DNA of 64,000 nucleotides from assembly GCA_049323615.1 (NCBI GenBank), contig JBMOPD010000023.1:1-64000 (forward strand), written 5' to 3'. The DNA is from JBMOPD01 sp049323615 (GTDB lineage Bacteria; Bacillota; Desulfotomaculia; Desulfotomaculales; Desulfocucumaceae). Shown here in pieces: positions 35,063-43,369 of this stretch; the first letter of the stretch is position 1; each line of letters begins with the position of its first letter. Made by a program: the position numbers and the translations under genes. Under the pieces are notes generated by a model. The model did no database searches and was not told the DNA's origin. It saw nothing but the letters and a program-made list of their open reading frames with translations.

Positions 35063-35710
35063 TTATTTTCCCACTATAATGGTAAACTCATATAACCCGT
35101 AATCATGGAGCAGGGCAACATTTCTAGAGTATCGCCTCATACAGTGATCGAAAAAGAAGGACGGATCGGCATAATAAAGGTAGTGCTTCATATAAGGCGC
35201 ATCTGAATACTTCGTCAGAATATTAAAGGAAAACCCCTTTTTACTGCACGCATTCATATCATCGAGGACGCCAAGGACATAATTCAGCCATGTTTCTTCA
35301 TCCGTGTCCAGCTTGACGTTAAAGATGCCGCTGGCCACCGTGTAATCGGCAATACCAACCATATCCCCCGCTGAAAACCGTACGGAAACTTGCGGGTGCG
35401 CCCGCCCCTGCCAAAGCTTCCCGGCGCAGGCAATCATCTCTTCCGAAATGTCATACCCGACATAGTCGCATTTGAAGCCACATTCGACTATATACTCGGC
35501 AAGGGCGCCGTACCCGCAGCCCAGGTCATATATGGAAAAACCATCGCCGGGTTCAGTTATCACCTTGAGCAACTGCTGGAACCTTATCCGCTGGGATTGT
35601 TCCCCGTTCCAGTCGACCCCCCTCGCACAGGGGCCGTAAGACAAAATCTTGTCCGTATAATAAGACTTTACATCTTCAATGATTCTTCGGTATTTTGTTT
35701 GCAACTTCAT
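35063..35710 (-). CDS. class I SAM-dependent methyltransferase
   Basis: A 215-residue methyltransferase. Motif I, IYDLGCGYGALAEYI, lies at about 58-72, followed by the acidic post-I motif CDYVGYDISEEMI. The protein is otherwise not recognised; its substrate could be the sugar or the ACP-bound acyl chain made by the neighbouring genes. The ATG follows GAGGGG by nine bases. It lies between the FkbH-like gene and the propeller gene in the minus-strand operon. Confidence 0.8.
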   Translation of the reverse strand: MKLQTKYRRIIEDVKSYYTDKILSYGPCARGVDWNGEQSQRIRFQQLLKVITEPGDGFSIYDLGCGYGALAEYIVECGFKCDYVGYDISEEMIACAGKLWQGRAHPQVSVRFSAGDMVGIADYTVASGIFNVKLDTDEETWLNYVLGVLDDMNACSKKGFSFNILTKYSDAPYMKHYLYYADPSFFFDHCMRRYSRNVALLHDYGLYEFTIIVGK

Positions 35711-35766
35711 GAGTTGTTCCCCTCGCCGTTACACCCCTGCCTCTTTCCAAGCAAGGACCGGCTATT

Positions 35767-37560
35767 CTATTCATCAAAGAAATGAACAGCCTTGAAATAA
35801 TCCGGTGTTTTCAGTGAGCTTTCCAAGGAGAAGGAATATTCCCTGGCACCCGATATGTCTCCTTCAAACCGGAAACCTCTTTGATCATAAAACTCGGCGG
35901 CTATAACGTTTTTCCCGGTGGGAATGTACATCCCCACCATCCTGGTACAGCTTCTCTTTCGGGCCAGTCTCTCGCAGTTTTTTAGAAGAACATCTTCAAC
36001 TCCTCTTCCGATGACCCTGCAGCTCAACATAAAGCTGTCGATGTAACAAATCCCCCCGGAAAATTTCAGAACGGCTGATCCAACAATGCCAATGTCGCCG
36101 AACCTGTCCCTCACCTGGACATGGATCACTGAATACTCGTCCGAAGTTGCAAAAGCGGCAATATCTGCCTCGGTGTACCTTTTTGTGGTTAAATTGAACT
36201 GGTTCGTCCTCTGGCAGAGTTGGGCGATTCTGGGAATGGAATAGCTGTCCGCCGGATTTACTTCAACCTCCATCTCCAGGTACCTGTAGTACCCGTCCAG
36301 ACTCAGGTGCTGCATGCTGGAAGCAGCCTTTTTCCGGTTCTCCTCCGCCCGGTACATCTCGCTCCTTTTCCTGTCTTCTTCGGAAAAGGTGAGGGTATCA
36401 AACAGCCCGCACGAATTCAAAAAATCGCCGTACAACACCGGGTCCCCACTCATATGAACGGTGAGCACCTCGGGCAGCAGCCGCTTTACAGAATTGATTT
36501 CAAACTCGCTGTCGTCCACAAAAACCATGCTGTCCAGGCCAATATTTAACTCCTGAGAAATCTCCCGCAGGTTATTTACTTTATCACCCCAATTTACACG
36601 CATCGAAACGAAATGCTCTTTACGGAGTACCATTTCCGGGTGTCTTTCCAAAACATCGATAACATCCCGCACATTGTTTTTGCTGCACAGGGCCAGCATG
36701 ACGCCGCGGTGGTACAGGTTTAAGATTGATTTCTGAAAATCAAGGAAGGCCGATCCGGGGTAAGTTTTGCCGATTTGAATGTTGTTGATGCCATCCTCAC
36801 CGATAATCCCGCCCCAGAGGGTGTTGTCGCAATCCAGTACCAGGCATTTTTTTGCCCTTCCTTTTAACGCCCGGATAAACTTGACATACTCCCCGGCGAT
36901 GGCCAGGGCCGCCGCCCTTGTGTACGGCGCCCTGCCAATATGCCAGTAACGCCGGTCAAAGTAGTTCTCGTAGCCCAGGGCAGACTGGATGCGGTCCACA
37001 TCCACCAAATAAATGTCGGGATATCGGCGAACGATCTCGTGCAATTGCATGCTTAAATTCTTCAGGGCGCCCCTGTGCCTGTCCGGGTCCTGGCCGTCAA
37101 AAATCCCGTATGCCGGATAGGGAGGCCCTTCAAAATTATGCACCAGGATAGCGGCGCCCGAATAGGATCTTATCCCTTTCAATACTGAGTCCATATATTC
37201 CAAAACCCTGGCTTTTTCCTGTTCCAGGGCCTGTTTCGCCATCCCGGCAAAGCCGTACCAAAGACCACCGGAAAGAGCCTCCAGTTTGAGGCATATCACA
37301 ATCACGTCGGGAGAAAACCGGTAGAGCCCGCTGTTTGCGTCGAGGACCTCCTGCATGACAACGTCATATTCCCCCATGTATATAACGGCATTCATCTTTT
37401 CAAGGGAGCAGAAATATTTGACATACGTGTCCACGGGATCAAGGGTTATATTCCGCAGAAACGCCACGCGTATCGGCGCCAACCCGGGTTTTTCCCCCAG
37501 TGACTCTACTATTTTGACAACCTCGTGAAATTCCGGTACCCCGAAAAATTTTTCGTACAT
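35767..37560 (-). CDS. FkbH-like HAD/GNAT protein (glyceryl-ACP loading)
   Basis: FkbH-family enzymes take the glyceryl group of 1,3-bisphosphoglycerate, remove phosphate and load it on an acyl carrier protein, as in methoxymalonyl-ACP synthesis. From the ATG at 37560 (GGGGGG just upstream) it has 597 residues. An N-terminal SGNH-like region (1-225) comes first. The HAD motif I CLVLDCDNTLWGGIIGEDG is at about 235-253, motif III KNNVRDV and DDSEFE follow, and a C-terminal GNAT-like domain contains QVRDRFGDIGIVG. An ACP gene lies in the same operon, supporting this role. It is longer than the core family (about 350-370). Confidence 0.88.
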   Translation of the reverse strand: MYEKFFGVPEFHEVVKIVESLGEKPGLAPIRVAFLRNITLDPVDTYVKYFCSLEKMNAVIYMGEYDVVMQEVLDANSGLYRFSPDVIVICLKLEALSGGLWYGFAGMAKQALEQEKARVLEYMDSVLKGIRSYSGAAILVHNFEGPPYPAYGIFDGQDPDRHRGALKNLSMQLHEIVRRYPDIYLVDVDRIQSALGYENYFDRRYWHIGRAPYTRAAALAIAGEYVKFIRALKGRAKKCLVLDCDNTLWGGIIGEDGINNIQIGKTYPGSAFLDFQKSILNLYHRGVMLALCSKNNVRDVIDVLERHPEMVLRKEHFVSMRVNWGDKVNNLREISQELNIGLDSMVFVDDSEFEINSVKRLLPEVLTVHMSGDPVLYGDFLNSCGLFDTLTFSEEDRKRSEMYRAEENRKKAASSMQHLSLDGYYRYLEMEVEVNPADSYSIPRIAQLCQRTNQFNLTTKRYTEADIAAFATSDEYSVIHVQVRDRFGDIGIVGSAVLKFSGGICYIDSFMLSCRVIGRGVEDVLLKNCERLARKRSCTRMVGMYIPTGKNVIAAEFYDQRGFRFEGDISGAREYSFSLESSLKTPDYFKAVHFFDE

Positions 37561-37585
37561 ATTTACCCCCCTGGCACTAACGTCA

Positions 37586-39169
37586 TTAAATCCGGGCAAG
37601 GAAATTCCGCAACCATGACGTGGGAATATCAAAGAAAACCTCGTCATTCCAGTATATATCGTCAACAGAGTGCTCCAATATCAGGCGGGATTTCTGACCT
37701 GCGGGAGAAGCGGCAAACCCTTCCAACACCTTGCCGAGAACGGCCGCATAGTTGCTTCCGCTGCGTTCCCTGGCGTCGTAGAGGTATTTTCTCAGCGGGG
37801 AATTCAGTATCCGGAACAACACCGCCGTTATTTTCGAAGCCCGGGCGATATCGGCCCGGGACATGCCATTGGTGGAAAAAACCAGGTGCGGGGCCGACAG
37901 CGAATAAGAAATTTCATAGACATCGCATAATTCTTCAAGTTCCGTTCCGGGCAAAATCTGCAGGCGGTGAATATTAAGAATATGATCCGTGTCCCGGAAA
38001 TAGGGCAAAAAAAACTCCAGCCCCTCAAAATAGGAATCAAGAGTCTCAAAGGGCAACCCTAGAATTAAGTCTATTTTGAGAACAACATTATACCGCCTGG
38101 CAGCATTCATAAACTTATCAAATGCATCCTTCCGGACAGGGGCACGGCCAACAGCCTTCAAAGTTTTCTCGTTGAACGATTGAACCCCGACGCAATTTAC
38201 AACTGTGTAATCCAAAAGCAGATCTGAATATATCTGCGGCCTGTCCAGAGGTTCAACCGAGTCGCAGTTCTTGATTGTTTCCCTTTCTTTCAGAGATGCC
38301 GTCATTTTAAGAAACTCTTCGTCAACATCCTTATACCCGAACTCCCAGTAGATCCAGGGAAGTTTTATGCCCTCCCGCTTTAAATTACCCAGATGCTCCA
38401 CAATAGCCTTTGCCCTGTTCAAATCGGACGTAAACACGGCATCGCATATTCTCAGGGCAGAAACCCGTTTCTCAATGATCAAATAGCCAATCTCCCGCAA
38501 AACCCTTTCCAGCGGAAAATAGTCAATGGACGGAAGCCCCTTATGGTAGGTACAATATTTGCACCTGTACCTGCACCCCCGCTGGGTCTCAAGAAAGACC
38601 TGGCCACCCTCGTAGAGGTAATCATCGAGTGTGCCCTGCAGATAAACCGATGGAATGTCCTTAAGGGGAACAGCACTCTTGTCCTCAACATAACACAATG
38701 TTGTCCCGTCCTGGTTCCAGTAGGCCACCCCGGGTGGAACATCGGAAGTAACGCCATTCTGCTTATCCAAAAGGTAACGAATTAAATTAACAAGTTTCCT
38801 TTCCCCCCCGCCAATAACAAAAAAATCTCCCAACGCGGGATCGCCCATAGAGGAAATCCGCTTAACGGTTATCTCGGGACCTCCCAGGATTTGAACCGGC
38901 TGCAGCCCTCCCCGGAGCCCCCTGATTACCTCAAAAACCCTCTCTATGTTCCAGACGTAACAGCTGTATCCCACTGCGTCAGGGGCATGTTTTAAAATTT
39001 GGTCGCATATCCTCGAAACCGGCGTGTTAATACTGAAGTTGAGCACCTGCATTGATACAACATTATGGCCCTCGTAGAATTTATCGGTATAAGCCTTCAA
39101 GACATAAGAGGAGAGCAGGTACCGCGCAATTGTATCTCCCGGATAGATATTCACCAGTATCAGTTTCAT
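37586..39169 (-). CDS. B12-binding radical SAM enzyme
   Basis: A 527-residue protein with an N-terminal cobalamin-binding-like domain (AVGYSCYVWNIERVFEVI, QILGGPEIT). The radical SAM cluster motif Cx3Cx2C (RGCRYRCKYC) follows at about 195-205. The barrel has the downstream motif LILGLPFETLDSYFEG. Such enzymes often methylate unreactive carbons or rearrange carbon skeletons; the substrate here is unknown. It follows the NeuD-like gene with overlap (a GTG at 39178 is an alternative start) and precedes fkbH. Confidence 0.85.
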   Translation of the reverse strand: MKLILVNIYPGDTIARYLLSSYVLKAYTDKFYEGHNVVSMQVLNFSINTPVSRICDQILKHAPDAVGYSCYVWNIERVFEVIRGLRGGLQPVQILGGPEITVKRISSMGDPALGDFFVIGGGERKLVNLIRYLLDKQNGVTSDVPPGVAYWNQDGTTLCYVEDKSAVPLKDIPSVYLQGTLDDYLYEGGQVFLETQRGCRYRCKYCTYHKGLPSIDYFPLERVLREIGYLIIEKRVSALRICDAVFTSDLNRAKAIVEHLGNLKREGIKLPWIYWEFGYKDVDEEFLKMTASLKERETIKNCDSVEPLDRPQIYSDLLLDYTVVNCVGVQSFNEKTLKAVGRAPVRKDAFDKFMNAARRYNVVLKIDLILGLPFETLDSYFEGLEFFLPYFRDTDHILNIHRLQILPGTELEELCDVYEISYSLSAPHLVFSTNGMSRADIARASKITAVLFRILNSPLRKYLYDARERSGSNYAAVLGKVLEGFAASPAGQKSRLILEHSVDDIYWNDEVFFDIPTSWLRNFLARI

Positions 39170-39174
39170 GGCTC

Positions 39175-39855
39175 TCACCGTGAAATTTCCATCATTTGTT
39201 CAAAATAAAAGCTGTTCAAAGGGTACGGCTCCGTCGCTTCAGCCACGTAGACCTCCTGGTCCTTTGTATCCCTGAGAATCAGCGCCCCCGCCCCGATAAT
39301 GCATTCCCTGCCGATAGTCACGTTATCCCTGATAGTGGCGTTTACACCGACAAAACAGTTTTCTCCAATTGTAACACCGCCGCTTACGACAACCTGGGAG
39401 GATATAAAACAGTGATCTTTTATCAACACATCATGCCCAAAGTGACTCCCGCTCCACAGGAACACATCGTTGCCAACAGTTACGAAAGGTTGAATTACCT
39501 GATTTTCAAGGATGAAACAGTTATCTCCGATAACCGTGTCCCCCCAGAGAGACGCCTTGGAACATACGTAACTGATCAGTGAATAACCTTTGTTCTTTGC
39601 CTCCTGGTATTTGGAAGCCCGTAGTCTGTTCAGTTTCTTATAACCGACAGCCACGAACATTTTGCAGGTATCGGGGGGATAAAGCGCCGCAACCTCTTCA
39701 AAGGGAACCACAGGCAGGCCGTAAATCTCTTTTTCCTTTATCCAATCGCCATCGACAGTAAAAGCAACCACTTCATAGGGGCTGTCCTTGGTTAAATAAA
39801 AGTGCGCCAGTTGAGCCATCTTGCCACTGCCAAAAATAACCACTCTTTCGGCCAT
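39175..39855 (-). CDS. NeuD/PglD-type sugar acyltransferase
   Basis: A 226-residue acyltransferase. The N-terminal Rossmann-like part (VVIFGSGKMAQLAHFYL) and the C-terminal left-handed beta-helix of hexapeptide repeats (FLWSGSHFGHDVLIKDH through NVTIGRECIIGAGALILRD) match the NeuD/PglD sugar N- or O-acyltransferase family. Family members transfer acetyl from acetyl-CoA to an amino sugar. With a dedicated ACP nearby, the donor here may be an acyl-ACP (inference). It overlaps the radical SAM gene. Confidence 0.85.
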   Translation of the reverse strand: MAERVVIFGSGKMAQLAHFYLTKDSPYEVVAFTVDGDWIKEKEIYGLPVVPFEEVAALYPPDTCKMFVAVGYKKLNRLRASKYQEAKNKGYSLISYVCSKASLWGDTVIGDNCFILENQVIQPFVTVGNDVFLWSGSHFGHDVLIKDHCFISSQVVVSGGVTIGENCFVGVNATIRDNVTIGRECIIGAGALILRDTKDQEVYVAEATEPYPLNSFYFEQMMEISR

Positions 39856-39882
39856 ACAACCATTCCCCTTCGCAAATAGACA

Positions 39883-40632
39883 TTAAATTCTCAAACCACC
39901 GTCAATTTCAAGTATTCTTCCGTGAAAGAAATCATTTTTGACTATAAACAAAACCCCGTCCACAATTTCCTCCGGCGTGGCAATCCTGCGGAGAGGAGTT
40001 TGCCTTTTCCACTCGTCAAGGACAATATCGCTTATAGAATTAATGGTTGTTTTTGTATTCGCAAAGCCAGGAGCAATACCGGCAACCCTGATCCCCAACC
40101 CCCCCAGTTCCTTGGCCAATGTCACCGTCAGGGCGTTTACCCCGGCCTTGGCGGCGGAATAGGCGCTCTGCCCGGCGTTGCCGGCCGCACAGATGGAACT
40201 GATGTTGATTATCAGGCCCTGGGTTCTTTCCTGGAGCATTTTCTGGGCAACCGGCAGGGTGGTATAAAAAACCGCGCTCAGGTTAGTGGCAATAACCCTG
40301 TCCCACATCGGGACGCTGTGCTTTTTAAATCCCTCAAGGCTGAAGCTCAATAACGGCTCATTGTGAACAATACCGGCACAGTTTATCAATATGTCGATGC
40401 TGTGAAAATGATGGAAAAACTCTTCAACGGCACACTCCACATCGTCGGCCCGGGTCAGGTCACATTTCCTGCAAAACACATCCGGAAAAGATTTTTTTAG
40501 AACAGACAGTGCGGATTCGTCAACGTCAAAAACTCCAGCCTGCGCGCCTGCGGAAACTAATCTTTCCACCACAGCCCTTCCAATTCCATTGGCCCCACCG
40601 GTAACAACAGCCTTTTTTCCCCTAATTTCCAT
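39883..40632 (-). CDS. SDR-family reductase (FabG-like)
   Basis: An NAD(P)-dependent short-chain dehydrogenase/reductase of 249 residues. The cofactor motif TGGANGIG is at 11-18, NCAG at 84-87, and the catalytic Ser145, Tyr158 and Lys162 are all present. The C-terminus EIDGGLRI is typical. It resembles 3-oxoacyl-ACP reductases. Next to an ACP and FkbH-like enzyme it could oxidise or reduce an ACP-bound glyceryl or acyl group. The ATG is preceded by GAGGGG. Confidence 0.88.
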   Translation of the reverse strand: MEIRGKKAVVTGGANGIGRAVVERLVSAGAQAGVFDVDESALSVLKKSFPDVFCRKCDLTRADDVECAVEEFFHHFHSIDILINCAGIVHNEPLLSFSLEGFKKHSVPMWDRVIATNLSAVFYTTLPVAQKMLQERTQGLIINISSICAAGNAGQSAYSAAKAGVNALTVTLAKELGGLGIRVAGIAPGFANTKTTINSISDIVLDEWKRQTPLRRIATPEEIVDGVLFIVKNDFFHGRILEIDGGLRI

Positions 40633-40679
40633 GCTCTAAACCCCTCTTCACTGAAATGCCATATTCCTACCGGATCTCT

Positions 40680-40925
40680 TCAGCTCTTTTCTTTCAATTT
40701 TTCTTTCAGTATGCTTATTATCGAAGAAAAGCTGGTCATCTTAACAATTTCTTCCATTTTGAGCTTGGGTATGTCGAAACTTTCTTCTATGGCAACCATT
40801 AGCTGGATGTGCTTTAGTGAATCCCATCTGGCTACGGTCTTCATGGTTGATTCCTCGTTTATTTCTGATACGTTCACCCTAAACAAGCCGGACATTATTT
40901 CCTTTATTTTTTCTTCCATACCCAC
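40680..40925 (-). CDS. acyl carrier protein
   Basis: An 81-residue carrier protein with a four-helix pattern. The phosphopantetheine site is the Ser in RWDSLKHIQ (Ser36), and the recognition helix AIEESFDIPKL follows. The DSL motif is conserved. It is acidic, as expected, though the C-terminus is lysine-rich. The GTG at 40925 has GGAG nine bases upstream; an ATG two codons later is in frame. A matching phosphopantetheinyl transferase is encoded at 41808. The ACP is probably dedicated to this island rather than to general fatty acid synthesis. Confidence 0.93.
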   Translation of the reverse strand: MGMEEKIKEIMSGLFRVNVSEINEESTMKTVARWDSLKHIQLMVAIEESFDIPKLKMEEIVKMTSFSSIISILKEKLKEKS

Positions 40926-41662
40926 TGCACCCGTCTCCTTTCCCTTCCCAAAACAGCTTCAATAAGAATTGCATTAGACAGTTCCGGATATTCCATGCCG
41001 ACCTCCAGCATCCCCCGCAGTACTTCCCGTGACATGTTCAATGCCTTTATCTGGTTTGTTGTCATGGGTTTCAAAAATATCCCCTCTGTCCTGGTTATCC
41101 TGTATCCGGACTGTTGAATCAAAGCGCTAATGGACTCTAAATCAAAGTATCTTTTATGGCCGACAGCAATGTCATATTCACTGAGCTGGTACATATCCGG
41201 CAAAAGTCCCGCGGCAAACCCAATCCGCCTGTGCAGCGACTTGGCGTTGGGAACCGCAACAAAAAGGCGCCCATTGGGTCTCAGAAATTTCCGGAACCGG
41301 CGCAGGATCTCTCCGGGATCATCAACATGTTCCAGGATAAATCCCATTACGATTACATCAAATTTTTCCTCAGAGTCATACTCCTCAAAATAGGCTTTTA
41401 CTATCTCAGTTTTATCCGGGTGGTGTCTCCGCTTAAAATTTTCTATAACTGCTCCTGAGCCCTCAATAACCATATGACGCCTGAAAGCCCGTGAAAACTT
41501 CTTAGTTGAGGCGCCGTAGCCGATTCCCAGTTCGAGCAGATCCCCGTCAGGGGCAAAATGAACTACCCTGTCCACGTACCAGTTAAAAGTAAGCTGATGC
41601 TCAATTTCGTAATGGTGATCTTTATCTGTATATAATTCGGCATATTGATCTAAATCTTTCAT
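40904..41662 (-). CDS. SAM-dependent methyltransferase
   Basis: A 252-residue class I methyltransferase. Motif I, LLELGIGYGASTKKFS, lies near 35-50, followed by the EEKFDVIVMGFILEHVDDP segment around 90-108 typical of the methyltransferase 11/23 family. The ATG at 41662 follows GGGAG by seven bases; an extended N-terminus to 41773 has a different amino-acid make-up and is rejected. It is the first gene of the minus-strand arm of the island and overlaps the ACP gene by 22 bp. Confidence 0.85.
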   Translation of the reverse strand: MKDLDQYAELYTDKDHHYEIEHQLTFNWYVDRVVHFAPDGDLLELGIGYGASTKKFSRAFRRHMVIEGSGAVIENFKRRHHPDKTEIVKAYFEEYDSEEKFDVIVMGFILEHVDDPGEILRRFRKFLRPNGRLFVAVPNAKSLHRRIGFAAGLLPDMYQLSEYDIAVGHKRYFDLESISALIQQSGYRITRTEGIFLKPMTTNQIKALNMSREVLRGMLEVGMEYPELSNAILIEAVLGRERRRVQWVWKKK

Positions 41663-41807
41663 TGTATGGCTCCCGGAGATTCCTCTTTTTTCAAAAAGCA
41701 CAAAAATTATGCTTAATTTCCGACGCTTTTTAGTTATAATAATTGTGAACCTCGACAAATAGAGATGGTTCATGCCAGAAAATGTAATTTAAAAGAGGGC
41801 GCTGTCT
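41663..41807. promoter_or_regulatory. divergent promoter region of the sugar island
   Basis: This lies between the minus-strand methyltransferase-ACP-FkbH operon and the plus-strand sfp-like gene. A perfect TATAAT (41735-41740) on the plus strand and an overlapping TATAAC-type element on the minus strand could serve both directions. The -35 boxes are weak. It is the natural control point for the whole ACP-linked module. Confidence 0.35.
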
Positions 41808-42482
41808 TTGGTGGAAATATACGGCGTTTGCTTAAGCAATGAACACAAAACTTTATCACAACTAGAATTTACCACCAATAAAACACCAACAAATAATGAT
41901 AAAGCTGCCTTAACAACGATAGTATCTGATATATTCTTAAGAGCAATAATTTGTGATAAACTAGAAATAAGCAACAAACTAATTAACTTTTCAGTAAATG
42001 AATATGGCAAACCTTTTCTTCAAAATTACAATGATTTTCACTTTAACATATCGCATTCTGGTGAGTGGATAGTTTGTGCAATTGATCAGTTCCCCATAGG
42101 AATAGATATTGAATTTATAAGACCGGTTAATCTTTATATTGTAAAGCGCTTTTTTACCGAGGAAGAGTATATGGATATTAAAAAAAGAAGTCACTCTGAA
42201 CAGGTGGATTATTTTTTTAGCTTGTGGACATTAAAAGAAAGCTATGTTAAGGCTGTTGGCAAGGGACTGTCTCTACCGTTCAATTCATTTTCAATTAAGG
42301 TTTCTTCAGAAAATATATCAATCAAAAAGGATAACGAATTTAGCGAAAAGGTGTTTTTTAAGCAATACTATACAGAAAAAAACTATAAATTATCCGTTTG
42401 CGCATTAAACGATAATTTCCCTGACAGTATTAACGTAGTTGACTTTGACTATATTCTGGATTTTCTAAAACAAAGCACGTGA
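41808..42482 (+). CDS. 4'-phosphopantetheinyl transferase (Sfp type)
   Basis: Transfers phosphopantetheine from CoA to the serine of a carrier protein. Its 224 residues match Sfp-type enzymes. The magnesium-binding motif GIDIEFIRP is near residue 97-105, and the second motif LWTLKESYVKAVGKGL is near 138-153. The start is a TTG at 41808, eight bases after GAGGG, though the adjacent GTG is possible. The gene is strikingly AT-rich and lysine/asparagine-heavy compared with the flagellar genes, so it was probably acquired. Its likely partner is the ACP encoded at 40680. Confidence 0.92.
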   Translation: MVEIYGVCLSNEHKTLSQLEFTTNKTPTNNDKAALTTIVSDIFLRAIICDKLEISNKLINFSVNEYGKPFLQNYNDFHFNISHSGEWIVCAIDQFPIGIDIEFIRPVNLYIVKRFFTEEEYMDIKKRSHSEQVDYFFSLWTLKESYVKAVGKGLSLPFNSFSIKVSSENISIKKDNEFSEKVFFKQYYTEKNYKLSVCALNDNFPDSINVVDFDYILDFLKQST

Positions 42483-42632
42483 ATAGGCAAATGAGAATGC
42501 TTAACGTTTTTGCCCATAAACGCAATATTCGACAGGAGGAGTGGTTTACCTCTTTTTACTTATGATATAATTAATGAAGATTCCTGGAAAAAGCTCGGCC
42601 GGTGAAAACATTTTTCCTGAGGTCAATTAGAG
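42483..42632. other. gap between the sfp-like gene and wbqC
   Basis: A 150-bp AT-rich gap. A perfect TATAAT occurs at 42566-42571 but no acceptable -35 stands at 16-18 bp from it. Nothing else is recognised. Confidence 0.3.
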
Positions 42633-43334
42633 ATGAAAAAGGTGGCTGTCATCCAGTCCAACTATATTCCCTGGAAAGGTTATTTTGATATCATCCACGA
42701 TGTAGATTTATTTATTTTTTACGATGATGTACAGTTTACAACGAGAGATTGGCGGAATCGCAACAAGATAAAAACTCCCGGCGGAACATTTTGGCTTACA
42801 ATCCCTGTTGGAGCCGACGTAAACAGGTTAATTTGTGAGGTTCCCATAACCGATTTCCGATGGGCGATAAAACACTGGAAAACCATTGAACAATTTTATT
42901 CAAAGGCCTCTTATTTTAATAAGTATAAAGATTTTTTGACATATGTTTATCTGGAAAAAAAATGGAGCTACCTGTCAGAGATAAACCAATTTATTATTAA
43001 AAAAATCTCAAAGGATTTTCTGGGTATAAAAACAGAATTCATGGATTCCCGTGAGCTTTGTGCGTCCGGGAAAAAAACTGATCGCCTTTTGGATATAGTT
43101 GAAAAAGTAGGGGCCGATACTTATATTTCCGGACCGGCGGCCAAAAATTACATCGATGAAAAGAAATTTGAAGAGGCGGAAATAAAGCTGGAATACAAGG
43201 ATTACTCCGGATATCCGGAATACCCGCAGTTTCATCCTCCATTTACTCATAGTGTTTCAATACTTGATTTACTTTTCCATGTTGGGCCGGATGCCCCTTA
43301 CTATATTTGGGGATGGCGTGAAAATGTCATATAA
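42633..43334 (+). CDS. WbqC family protein
   Basis: A 233-residue protein of the WbqC-like family, found in many O-antigen and flagellar glycan clusters. The family N-terminus is clear (VAVIQSNYIPWKGYFDII, then FYDDVQFTTRDWRNRNKIK), as is the later STYISGPAAKNY-like segment. Its biochemical role is not settled; a sugar-linked acyl or aminoacyl transferase role has been considered for the family. It lies between the sfp-like gene and the rffA-like gene, on the plus strand. Confidence 0.88.
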   Translation: MKKVAVIQSNYIPWKGYFDIIHDVDLFIFYDDVQFTTRDWRNRNKIKTPGGTFWLTIPVGADVNRLICEVPITDFRWAIKHWKTIEQFYSKASYFNKYKDFLTYVYLEKKWSYLSEINQFIIKKISKDFLGIKTEFMDSRELCASGKKTDRLLDIVEKVGADTYISGPAAKNYIDEKKFEEAEIKLEYKDYSGYPEYPQFHPPFTHSVSILDLLFHVGPDAPYYIWGWRENVI

Positions 43335-43369
43335 ATGGGCGATAAATATTATTTGAGGTTTTACCGATT

